A stretch of 18,334 nt of DNA from JBLIAZ01 sp047632015. GTDB lineage: Bacteria; Bacteroidota; Bacteroidia; Flavobacteriales_C; GCA-002722245. The stretch spans positions 1-18,334 of the forward strand of contig JBLIBC010000021.1 in assembly GCA_047632015.1 (NCBI GenBank). Direction: 5' to 3'. The translations under genes were made by a program, and so were the position numbers. Below the pieces are notes generated by a model. The model was given only the letters and a program-made list of their open reading frames with translations, was not told the DNA's origin and searched no databases. This document shows positions 1 through 5,597 of the stretch, one piece after another (positions within the stretch are counted from its first letter, which is position 1; each line of letters starts with the position of its first letter).

Positions 1-576
1 GATGGTATTTCCATCGCAGACGATTGGGATGTCATGGGCATGAGAGCAACAGGTTCTCAAACAATTGAATTTGCCGATGTTTTTATCCCTGATTCTGCAA
101 TTGCATTGTCCAGACCTAAAGACGAATTTCATCCTGTGTGGGGAGTAGTGCTCACTGTGGCACTTCCATTAATAATGGCTGCATATGTCGGTATTGCAGA
201 AAAGGCTTTTCAAATTGCGCTGGATAAAGGAAAAAAGAGCTCAGGTAACAGCGATCAACTATCGTACATGATTGGAAAACTCAACAATTCTTTGCTCAGT
301 GCGCAATCTCAATTAAAAATGATGTCCACACTTACCAATGATTTTGATTTCAAACCCAACGACATCAACAATGTACAAGTACTTTCCTACAAAACCAACA
401 TATCTGAGGCCACAAAACAGGTTGTTTCAGAAGCAATGGAAATTGTCGGAGGTCAATCTTTTTACCGTTCAAATACTTTAGAGCGACTATTCAGGGATGT
501 CCAAGCTTCTCCATTTCACCCACTTCCAAAATGGGATCAGTACAAATTTACAGGAGACCGTTTGTTAAATTCTTAA
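1..576 (+). CDS. Acyl-CoA dehydrogenase family protein, C-terminal part (5' end outside window)
   Basis: The reading frame is open from base 1, so the gene starts upstream of the window; the ATG at 34 is internal. The 191 residues seen cover the end of the middle beta-domain (WDVMGMRATGSQ, then FADVFIP) and the whole C-terminal four-helix domain. The motif GGQSFYR followed by LERLFRDVQASPFHPLP is typical of the C-terminal domain of the acyl-CoA dehydrogenase/flavin monooxygenase superfamily (Acyl-CoA_dh_2-like). Members are FAD-dependent and usually act on acyl-CoA thioesters, but the substrate cannot be read from this fragment, and the N-terminal FAD/substrate region is missing. The end with F-H-P-L-P rather than a classical catalytic-base segment suggests one of the divergent acyl-CoA dehydrogenase-like groups. 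It is followed by 155 bp of non-coding DNA before the next gene on the same strand. Confidence 0.88.
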   Translation, partial: DGISIADDWDVMGMRATGSQTIEFADVFIPDSAIALSRPKDEFHPVWGVVLTVALPLIMAAYVGIAEKAFQIALDKGKKSSGNSDQLSYMIGKLNNSLLSAQSQLKMMSTLTNDFDFKPNDINNVQVLSYKTNISEATKQVVSEAMEIVGGQSFYRSNTLERLFRDVQASPFHPLPKWDQYKFTGDRLLNS

Positions 577-639
577 AGTTTGAATTGTTCATACATTAAA
601 ACTAATATCTTAAACGATAGGCCAAAAAACAAGAGTTAG

Positions 640-658
640 ATTCATAGTGCATATGAAT
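640..658. promoter_or_regulatory. Perfect 7-bp inverted repeat upstream of the DUF4395 gene
   Basis: ATTCATA (640-646) and TATGAAT (652-658) are exact reverse complements separated by GTGCA. The site lies 74 bp before the ATG at 732, where an operator would be expected. No TAnnTTTG promoter element was found beside it, and such a palindrome can arise by chance in AT-rich DNA. Role unknown. Confidence 0.25.
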
Positions 659-731
659 GATATAGAGCGATACAGAAACATTAACCTGTAGTTATAACTT
701 ATTGCTCGCTAACAGATAAAAGCATCATTCA

Positions 732-1253
732 ATGGAAACAAATGAAAAAATAATATCCAAGCTTAGAATTAAAAACTTAAGAGGGCAAGGCTACTTCGCA
801 TTTTCGGATTGTGAAATTTCTGAATTTTCTTGGGGCAATCGGTTTGCCTCTATACTTTCTGGAACAATGCTGTTAATAGGGTTAATTATGATGAATACCC
901 CTATCCTTATTGCGCTCAATATTGTGCTATTAGGGGGTGTTATATTGCCCTACAATCTATTTGATTACATATACAATCATGTACTGTGTAAAATTTTAAA
1001 TAAACCTAAAATTCCACCACGTTCGAAACAAGCAAAATTTGCCATTTTGCTTGCGTTCCTATTGCTCACCATCACGATTATTTTATTCTATTTCGAATAT
1101 ACCACAATAGGCTATGTTGTTGGAGGGATAGTACTGTTTACAAACTTTATAGTTAACGCCACTGACTATTGTGTACCAGCCGAAATGTACAACCTCTTTA
1201 TTCAATCTAAGAAAAAGATCAACGTTGTGCCAACAAAAGATACACGCCATTAA
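732..1253 (+). CDS. DUF4395-like integral membrane protein
   Basis: A 173-residue protein with two hydrophobic hairpins: helices at about 38-54 and 56-74, then 102-120 and 124-143. The order is an N-terminal soluble stretch of about 35 residues, a helix pair, a short basic loop with P-P-R-S-K, a second helix pair, and a final motif DYCVPAEMYNLF. The P-P-R before the second pair and the Cys/Glu-containing end of the last helix resemble DUF4395, a family of small bacterial membrane proteins with no established reaction. Start chosen: the ATG at 732 is the first Met in the frame. It stands alone between the acyl-CoA dehydrogenase fragment and a long non-coding region, so context says little about its job. 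The family assignment rests on recalled motif similarity. Confidence 0.72.
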   Translation: METNEKIISKLRIKNLRGQGYFAFSDCEISEFSWGNRFASILSGTMLLIGLIMMNTPILIALNIVLLGGVILPYNLFDYIYNHVLCKILNKPKIPPRSKQAKFAILLAFLLLTITIILFYFEYTTIGYVVGGIVLFTNFIVNATDYCVPAEMYNLFIQSKKKINVVPTKDTRH

Positions 1254-1377
1254 AAGAAGCAAATATTCATATTGTTAGTCTAATTTTTCACGATTGTTAA
1301 CTTTTACACCAAGTGGGTATCGAACTTTTAAAGTCTGAATATCAGACCATTCCATTTCAACCCTAAAGTCAGAAAAC
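1254..1377. other. Short non-coding stretch with a fourth tRNA-like relic
   Basis: No gene is seen. On the minus strand, 1311-1347 reads as a 6-bp hairpin (GTCTGA, three bases, TCAGAC; 1333-1347) followed by GTTCGATACCCAC (1313-1325). This resembles a decayed tRNA 3' half: a hairpin, a short linker, then a T-loop-like TTCGA. The T-stem does not pair, so it is not a working tRNA. It sits just outside repeat copy A. Confidence 0.3.
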
Positions 1378-1404
1378 AAAAAAGTCGCTGAAAATCAGTG
1401 ACTT
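1378..1404 (-). terminator. Hairpin at left edge of repeat copy A
   Basis: AAGTCGCTG (1382-1390) and CAGTGACTT (1396-1404) form a 9-bp stem with one G-U pair and a 5-base loop. Read on the minus strand, the stem is followed by a run of T (1378-1383), the form of an intrinsic terminator. A related hairpin occupies the same place in copy B (5138-5154). It lies immediately downstream, in minus-strand terms, of the T-arm-like relic at 1414-1436. Confidence 0.5.
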
Positions 1405-1660
1405 AATGTATTTTGGAGCCCTACTGGGATCGAACCTTCTATAAGAAGGTGTTATCAATAAATAGTAAAGAAAATCTGTTTAACAATCCCGCCTACTACC
1501 CTAACGGGATTGTTCATACACGCAGCCTTACACACTTCCTTTCACTTGTTCGTCAAACAAACCGAAATACATTTCTCCTCTTAATATCAAACTCCTCGCC
1601 CCGAACCAATTAGCGCTGAAAATCAGTGACTTACAAAAAATAGAAAATGTACTGAAAACA

Positions 1661-1688
1661 GAAAACCCATGACTAGCAAGGGTTTTTT
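1661..1688. terminator. AAAACCC hairpin of repeat copy A
   Basis: GAAAACCCATG (1661-1671), loop ACTAG, then CAAGGGTTTTTT (1677-1688). The stem has one A/A mismatch that copies B and C lack. The T-run on the plus side and the A-run on the other make it potentially bidirectional. It could end transcription from the DUF4395 gene, 400 bp upstream. Confidence 0.55.
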
Positions 1689-1800
1689 GTTGTTTTGTGA
1701 TCCAACCATAAGTTGCTAGGTAAGGATTGCCTGCGGCGTTCCTAGCGATGATGAATTCCGAAAGAAAAGCTCCCTCTCCTGCGTCGAGATAGCCCCTTTT

Positions 1801-1854
1801 TTATTTGAATCAAATTTTCACTCAAGCGAGCTTGGTTCAATTTGTTTCAAATAA
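1801..1854. repeat. Long imperfect hairpin next to terminator
   Basis: TTATTTGAATCAAATT (1801-1816) pairs with AATTTGTTTCAAATAA (1839-1854) at 15 of 16 positions, and the centre contains the smaller palindrome CAAGCGAGCTTG. It abuts the perfect terminator hairpin at 1853-1886 and belongs to the extra segment found only in repeat copy A. It may be the remains of another small element or a structured RNA end. Confidence 0.45.
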
Positions 1855-1886
1855 AAAAGCTCAACACTTTCGTGTTGAGCTTTTTT
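1853..1886 (-). terminator. Strong intrinsic terminator with GAAA tetraloop on the minus strand
   Basis: AAAAAAGCTCAACAC (1853-1867) and GTGTTGAGCTTTTTT (1872-1886) form a perfect 15-bp stem. The four-base loop reads GAAA on the minus-strand RNA (TTTC on the plus), a stable GNRA tetraloop. The stem ends in a six-U tract, so the hairpin looks built to end minus-strand transcripts. No complete minus-strand gene lies upstream of it; only the tRNA-like relic at 1896-1920 does. It would also stop plus-strand readthrough. Confidence 0.8.
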
Positions 1887-1953
1887 ATCTTCGTGAAGCT
1901 AACGGGAGATAGTTCGAACCATTTGATGGAGGATTTAAGATCATTAAACGTTT

Positions 1954-2095
1954 CTGTCGCATTAAATTAATGCTACCTATTTAAGACAAAATAAACAAAA
2001 CGAGGTTTTGATTATTTACTTATTATCAATGAGTTAACTTATTAGAAATATAACTTCCCTGACCAATTTTGAGTATTTTTTTCTTAATGCGACAG
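1954..2095. mobile_element. 142-bp element with perfect 12-bp terminal inverted repeats (possible MITE)
   Basis: CTGTCGCATTAA (1954-1965) and TTAATGCGACAG (2084-2095) are exact reverse complements 118 bp apart. The interior is very AT-rich and holds a 12-bp-arm hairpin (AATAAACAAAAC 1990-2001, loop GAG, GTTTTGATTATT 2005-2016, one mismatch). A short palindrome GCATTAAATTAATGC lies at the left end (1959-1973). There is no coding capacity. This is the form of a miniature inverted-repeat element mobilised by a transposase elsewhere. No clear target-site duplication is visible at the edges, so the identification is tentative. It lies between repeat copy A and the alkB promoter region. Confidence 0.45.
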
Positions 2096-2139
2096 GACTA
2101 ATGTTGTTTAACTTATTTTTAAAAAAGTCTAACAAGTAT

Positions 2140-2147
2140 TATCTTTG
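2140..2147 (+). promoter_or_regulatory. Candidate Bacteroidota -7 promoter element for the AlkB-like gene
   Basis: TATCTTTG matches the TAnnTTTG consensus of the Bacteroidota primary sigma factor. It lies 65 bp upstream of the ATG at 2212. The matching TTG-type -33 element is not at the expected 19-base spacing; that position holds a T-run. Confidence 0.45.
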
Positions 2148-2211
2148 CATTAAAACTGATCACTATTTTTTTATCAGCTTTAAAATAAGAATTACGCAAG
2201 ACATCAATTAA

Positions 2212-2820
2212 ATGAACTTATTTGAACTAGAACCTAACTCAGAAAAAAACTTACTACCTAAAGATGGGACAGCAAGCTACTACGGTAAATTGTTTAGCAA
2301 AAAAGAAGCAGATAGTTTTTACGAATCATTATTCACAACAATAAAGTGGGAACACGACAAAATATTCATTTTTGGCAAGCAGACAAAAACAGATCGAAAA
2401 GTGGCTTGGTACGGAGAAAAAAAACATGAATACACCTATTCAAAAATCACGAAGACTGCATTAACATGGACTAAAAAATTATTGGAATTAAAGTCAAAAG
2501 TAGAAAGAGTAACAGGCGAATCATTCAACTCTTGTTTAGTAAATCTATATCATAACGGCAGTGAAGGTATGGGCTGGCACAGCGATGATGAAAAAAGTTT
2601 AGCAAATAACGGCGCTATTGCCTCTTTAAGCTTTGGATCAGAGCGCAAATTTTCTTTTAAACACAAAGAAAGTAAATCAAAAATAGAATTAGTATTAGAA
2701 CATGGAAGTCTATTACTGATGAAAGACGAAACGCAGAGGTATTGGCTTCACCAATTGCCAAAGACGAAGAAAATAGAAAAACCTAGAATCAACTTAACAT
2801 TTAGGAAAATAGCTGAATAA
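2212..2820 (+). CDS. alkB: AlkB-like Fe(II)/2-oxoglutarate-dependent dealkylase
   Basis: A 202-residue protein of the AlkB superfamily, close in length and layout to the compact ALKBH2/ALKBH3-type enzymes. These oxidatively remove methyl and other alkyl lesions (1-methyladenine, 3-methylcytosine) from DNA or RNA. The core motifs are visible: NLYHNGSEGMGWHSDDE holds the iron ligands His123 and Asp125, His180 in YWLHQLP is the third ligand, and PRINLTFR supplies the 2-oxoglutarate-binding Arg192 with Arg198 as the second AlkB-type arginine. The N-terminal 100 residues form the nucleotide-recognition lid, with VAWYGEKKHEYTYS resembling the usual R-x-x-x-W-(Y/F)-G substrate loop. Start chosen: ATG at 2212, first Met after a stop-rich stretch, with a -7-like promoter 65 bp upstream. 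It appears to be transcribed alone. It is a likely alkylation-damage repair enzyme; substrate preference is not readable. Confidence 0.92.
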   Translation: MNLFELEPNSEKNLLPKDGTASYYGKLFSKKEADSFYESLFTTIKWEHDKIFIFGKQTKTDRKVAWYGEKKHEYTYSKITKTALTWTKKLLELKSKVERVTGESFNSCLVNLYHNGSEGMGWHSDDEKSLANNGAIASLSFGSERKFSFKHKESKSKIELVLEHGSLLLMKDETQRYWLHQLPKTKKIEKPRINLTFRKIAE

Positions 2821-3049
2821 ACCTGAAAACAAAGGGCGATTGACAACCTGTAAATTTAGCTACCAAAAAACAATAGACAGCTCTAAATATTTACCGGTAT
2901 CTAAAAGCTTACTCACTGCCAATTGGAAAGCCTTTACATAGACTCACTACTACTTCTTGTTTAACTATTTATATTAAAGATTAAACGTTTTATGTTTTCA
3001 ATAGCGTAATTGCACCAGAAAGTCATATCTTTAATGAAAAGATCAAAAA

Positions 3050-3220
3050 ATGAAAGATTTTATTTTAAAATGGTACCCTGTTATCTTAGCATTTATATGC
3101 TTGATTTATTCTGTGGGATTAGGAGTTTATGGTATGAAAGAGGAAGCACAGTATTCTGCTCATTGGCCAGGTACAATATTATTATTCGCAATAGCAATTA
3201 GACAAAGAAGGAAATCATGA
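3050..3220 (+). CDS. Small membrane protein (56 aa), first of a coupled pair
   Basis: I do not recognise the family. The ATG at 3050 opens a 56-codon frame ending TGA at 3218-3220. The product starts with MKDFILKWYPVILAF, has a transmembrane helix at about 9-28 and a second hydrophobic stretch at about 38-50 (HWPGTILLFAIAI), and ends in the basic tail RQRRKS, which would stay in the cytoplasm. Its stop codon overlaps the next gene's start as ATGA, the strongest sign that both are translated; an overlapping frame at 3010-3201 lacks any such context. A weak -7-like element, TATGTTTT, lies at 2991-2998. The pair sits between alkB and the pterin genes. Possible roles include a small subunit or regulator of a larger membrane complex; nothing in the sequence decides this. 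Confidence 0.55.
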   Translation: MKDFILKWYPVILAFICLIYSVGLGVYGMKEEAQYSAHWPGTILLFAIAIRQRRKS

Positions 3221-3366
3221 GTATTGGATTTTTAATTATCGGAGGTGTCATATTTGCAACATATATGGCCCTAACTATCTGGAATATAGTTTATTCTAGC
3301 AAGAAACAAGAGGAGGGAAATTATCCGAACTTAAAGGATAACAAAAAATCTGACACTGGGGACTAA
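3217..3366 (+). CDS. Small single-pass membrane protein (49 aa), second of a coupled pair
   Basis: I do not recognise the family. The ATG at 3217 overlaps the TGA of the preceding gene by four bases (ATGA), which implies translational coupling. The 49-residue product begins MSIGFLIIGGVIFATYMALT, giving one transmembrane helix at about 4-27. The rest is a hydrophilic tail, KKQEEGNYPNLKDNKKSDTGD, rich in Lys, Glu and Asp. This layout (one helix and a charged tail of about 20 residues) is common in accessory subunits of transporters and oxidases, but no specific match is claimed. The TAA stop is at 3364-3366, and 448 bp without a convincing gene follow. Confidence 0.55.
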   Translation: MSIGFLIIGGVIFATYMALTIWNIVYSSKKQEEGNYPNLKDNKKSDTGD

Positions 3367-3814
3367 GGTCTTATTTGCCCTAACCTAATTGATGCCTTCA
3401 TTCTGTTGGTGGTTTTTATTTGCTACTGGTGATTATTTATTGTGATTTCTTTAACAATAAAGAATAAAAAAAGTGTCTTTTCACTTGGTGCTCACTTGAA
3501 ATAATCAGTTTAATGCTCTAAGATAGCTGAAGTAAAAAATGTACTTACGATACGCTCACTTATTTTATGCGTCAAGTCAGCACTGATTTTCGAAACTTCA
3601 AAATAGAAGAGAGGTAACGCACAACAGGTAAGCAGAATTCCAAATTGGTTCTTAAGTATATGTTCGTTTTACGGACTGGGATTCCAACTACTTATAACAG
3701 CAATTTTGTTGTTCTTAAATTTAATTGATTACGTAATTCCGTTTTTTCTTTACTACTCCATACTTATACCACTGATCATAATTCTTAGAAAACTAACTAT
3801 CAAAACAATCAACC
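3367..3814 (+). other. 448-bp stretch without a clear gene
   Basis: No convincing start-to-stop gene, RNA or complete repeat is seen. From 3607 to 3846 one plus frame stays open for 79 codons and runs into the PTPS gene. Its second half reads as a strongly hydrophobic segment (LLITAILLFLNLIDYVIPFF), but there is no ATG and the DNA is T-rich, which produces such sequence by chance. The segment 3613-3690 begins TAACGCACAACAGG and has the look of the short intergenic repeats common in Bacteroidota; no second copy occurs in this window. No TAnnTTTG element was found for the downstream operon. Confidence 0.4.
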
Positions 3815-4225
3815 ATGACACATATCATAAGAAGGGAAAGATTTAACGCTGCTCATCGGCTATTTAGGAAAGACTGGACTGATGAAAAAAACCTGCAAGT
3901 TTTTGGAAAATGCTCCAATCCTAATTGGCACGGACACAATTATGAGCTATTTGTCACGGTTAGAGGAGAAATCGACTCGGAGACTGGCTTTGTAATTAAT
4001 CTGAAAGATTTAAGTAGAATAATAAAACACAAAGTAATTGATAAAATAGATCATAAAAATCTAAACTTGGATGTCGATTTTATGAATAACAAAATAACAT
4101 CAGCTGAAAACATAGCAGTAGCTATATGGCAGGAAATAGAAGAAGATATAAAAACTATTGGTGGAATATTACATTGCGTTCGGTTACTAGAAACAGAAAA
4201 CAACATTGTTGAACATTACGGTTAA
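3815..4225 (+). CDS. 6-pyruvoyl-tetrahydropterin synthase (PTPS-II type)
   Basis: A 136-residue protein of the COG0720/QueD-PTPS family. PTPS converts 7,8-dihydroneopterin triphosphate to 6-pyruvoyl tetrahydropterin; QueD uses the same substrate for queuosine. Visible catalytic elements are the zinc ligands His14 (FNAAHRL), His39 and His41 (HGH), catalytic Cys33, the Asp79-His80 pair in IDHKNLNLD, and Glu126 in LLETENN. Cys33 is separated from HGH by five residues (C-SNPNW-HGH), the spacing described for true PTPS (PTPS-II), whereas QueD has three. The segment FGKCSNPNWHGHNY closely resembles the vertebrate enzyme. Start: ATG at 3815, giving the usual family length. The gene is followed 9 bp later by folE, which supplies its substrate, and no other queuosine gene is present. 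Both points favour a reduced-pterin (tetrahydrobiopterin-like) role. That role is inference. Confidence 0.9.
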   Translation: MTHIIRRERFNAAHRLFRKDWTDEKNLQVFGKCSNPNWHGHNYELFVTVRGEIDSETGFVINLKDLSRIIKHKVIDKIDHKNLNLDVDFMNNKITSAENIAVAIWQEIEEDIKTIGGILHCVRLLETENNIVEHYG

Positions 4226-4234
4226 ATAAAAATT

Positions 4235-4834
4235 ATGGGCGGATATAAAAAAACAGAAGAATACGATTTAGAGAAAACGAATTCGATAGCACAATCATTT
4301 ACTAAGGTAATCAGTGATTTAGGCGAGAATATTGAAAGAGAAGGCTTAGAGAAAACCCCAGAAAGAGTTGCTAAGTCATTGCAATTTTTAACGCACGGAT
4401 ACGACCTAGATCCTGTAGAAATAATTAATTCAGCGCTATTTGAAGAAGAGCATAATCAAATGGTAATTATTAAAGACATAGAACTTTACTCCATGTGCGA
4501 GCATCATATGCTACCATTTTTTGGCAAGGCACATGTTGCATACATCCCTCAAGGGAAAATTGTTGGCCTCAGTAAAATACCTCGAGTTGTAGACGCTTTT
4601 GCTAGACGGTTACAAGTACAGGAAAGGCTAACGGATCAGATTAAAACCTGCTTAGACGAAACGCTTAAGCCGCTCGGTGTTGCTGTAGTAATTGAAGCTC
4701 AACATATGTGCATGCAAATGCGAGGAATTCAAAAACAAAATTCAGTAACTACTACATCCTCGTTCACGGGGGCCTTTGAAAATGAAAGCACGAGGAAAGA
4801 GTTTATCAACCTCTTAGGAGTCAATCTGCGGTAA
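4235..4834 (+). CDS. folE: GTP cyclohydrolase I
   Basis: A 199-residue type I GTP cyclohydrolase, which opens GTP to 7,8-dihydroneopterin triphosphate, the first step of folate and biopterin synthesis; active as a toroidal decamer in the cytosol. The zinc site is visible as Cys88 and His91 in YSMCEHHMLPF and Cys159 in QHMCMQMRG, with His90 the expected catalytic histidine. Other family marks are GLEKTPERVAK (37-47), YIPQGKIVGLSKIPRVVD and the substrate-site segment following Cys159. Length matches bacterial FolE and the zinc site is complete, so it should be active. The gene starts 9 bp after the PTPS stop, so the two form an operon and are probably expressed together. This linkage suggests a copy dedicated to PTPS rather than the general folate copy, although a second folE elsewhere cannot be checked here. 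Confidence 0.96.
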   Translation: MGGYKKTEEYDLEKTNSIAQSFTKVISDLGENIEREGLEKTPERVAKSLQFLTHGYDLDPVEIINSALFEEEHNQMVIIKDIELYSMCEHHMLPFFGKAHVAYIPQGKIVGLSKIPRVVDAFARRLQVQERLTDQIKTCLDETLKPLGVAVVIEAQHMCMQMRGIQKQNSVTTTSSFTGAFENESTRKEFINLLGVNLR

Positions 4835-5131
4835 AAAATATAGTGAATTTTCTATTTTTAGCAGGACTAAAAAGTTAACATGGTGCTGTTGTACTAATAA
4901 TTTTTGCCGCAGTTTAACACGGAATATACCGAGACATAAATTATCAATTATTTATTTTTTATTAAAAATGAAATTATCGCAGAATGTGCTTTAAATTAAC
5001 TCGCAAAAACTGGAGTTGCTACCTTTATTCGGACACAAAAGTTAAGACCTACATCCAAGACAATCACATTAGAATTATGACAATATCGAGACTGGCAACT
5101 CAGAAGTTGACTCACCGTAATATCACAAAAC
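4835..5131. other. Non-coding stretch between folE and repeat copy B
   Basis: AT-rich, with no supported gene on either strand. The 70-codon frames at 4984-5208 on both strands run into the repeat and look like chance. No clear terminator hairpin follows folE directly; the nearest good one is inside the repeat at 5380-5404. Confidence 0.5.
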
Positions 5132-5154
5132 AAAAAATCGTTGATTTTCAGCGA
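5132..5154 (-). terminator. Hairpin at left edge of repeat copy B
   Basis: TCGTTG (5138-5143), loop ATTTT, CAGCGA (5149-5154): a 6-bp stem with one G-U pair. On the minus strand it is followed by a six-T run (5132-5137). It corresponds in position and sequence to the hairpin at 1378-1404. Confidence 0.4.
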
Positions 5155-5379
5155 CATAATTGTATTATGTGGCCAGTAAGTCTCGAACCTCCTACAAAGT
5201 AGTAACATCAGTAAATAGCAAAGAATATTTATTTCACAATCCCGTCTACTATCCTAACGGGATTGTTCACACACACTAACTACACACATTCCCTCACTTG
5301 TTCGTCGTACCTCCTCGAGCCGAACCAATTAGCACTAAAAAACAGCAACTTACAAAATTTGGAAAATCTTCAAAAAACA

Positions 5380-5404
5380 AAAACCCTTGACTAGCAAGGG
5401 TTTT
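5380..5404. terminator. Bidirectional terminator between folE and the giant surface-protein gene
   Basis: AAAACCCTTG (5380-5389), loop ACTAG, CAAGGGTTTT (5395-5404): a perfect 10-bp stem with T-runs on both strands. It lies between two convergent genes and can serve both. Confidence 0.75.
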
Positions 5405-5597
5405 CATTCTTTTGTGAAGCTAACGGGACGTAGTTCGAACCTTTTATTGGAAGATTTGAGAGTAATAAGCTGTTAAAGCATCATTTAACTATGATGACTA
5501 TGGTCGAAAGGTCAATATACCGAACCTTTCCGAAGGAAGACCTTGATGCAGTTGCACCTGTAGGTACAATAAGGGAAGCAAAATATTATTCTATTTT

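Larger units (their letters stand above)
1378..1945 (-). repeat. Dispersed non-coding repeat, copy A (longest, with extra internal segment)
   Basis: First of three related copies; the others are at 5132-5470 and 13120-13440, all in the same orientation. Shared order along the plus strand: a T-arm-like GGATCGAACC (1427-1436); an inverted repeat AACAATCCCG (1482-1491) / CGGGATTGTT (1505-1514); a conserved block through TTCACTTGTTCGTC (about 1541-1554); CTCCTCG and CCGAACCAATTAGC; the hairpin at 1661-1688; and a second T-arm-like segment GAAGCTAACGGGAGATAGTTCGAACC-type sequence (1896-1920) followed by ATTTGATGGAGGATTT. Copy A differs from B and C in carrying about 190 extra bases between 1694 and 1890. 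A 66-codon open frame (1413-1613) lies inside the repeat and is not thought to be a gene. Read on the minus strand, the ends resemble tRNA T-arms plus acceptor ends, but the stems do not pair. Confidence 0.75.
5132..5470 (-). repeat. Dispersed non-coding repeat, copy B
   Basis: Same order and orientation as copy A without A's extra segment. It contains a left hairpin (5138-5154), a T-arm-like TCTCGAACCT (5181-5190), the inverted repeat ACAATCCCG (5236-5244) / CGGGATTGT (5258-5266), and the conserved CTCACTTGTTCGTCGTACCTCC-type block (about 5293-5314). These are followed by CCGAACCAATTAGC, the perfect AAAACCCTTG hairpin (5380-5404), and the right-hand GTGAAGCTAACGGGACGTAGTTCGAACC-type segment (5415-5441). 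It lies between the convergent 3' ends of folE and the giant minus-strand gene. Confidence 0.75.

Noticed and set aside
1413..1613. 66-codon plus-strand open frame
   Set aside because: It lies entirely inside repeat copy A, crosses the T-arm-like relic and the inverted repeat, and the frame is not kept in copies B or C.
1896..1925. Functional minus-strand tRNA gene
   Set aside because: Only the T-loop-like GTTCGAAC and a terminator are present; the T-stem and acceptor do not pair and no D-arm or anticodon arm was found.
3010..3201. 63-codon plus-strand open frame
   Set aside because: It overlaps the better-supported 56-codon membrane-protein frame at 3050-3220, whose ATGA coupling and topology are more convincing; the product is an unremarkable mixed sequence.
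4984..5208. Overlapping open frames of about 70 codons on both strands
   Set aside because: Both run into repeat copy B and have no family resemblance, promoter or coupling; at most one could be real and neither is supported.
5552..5569. TTGCACCTGTAGGTACAA near-palindrome beyond the giant gene's stop
   Set aside because: The hairpin is short, has a G-U pair and is not followed by a T-run on the minus strand, so it is a poor terminator and too weak to list as a regulatory site.
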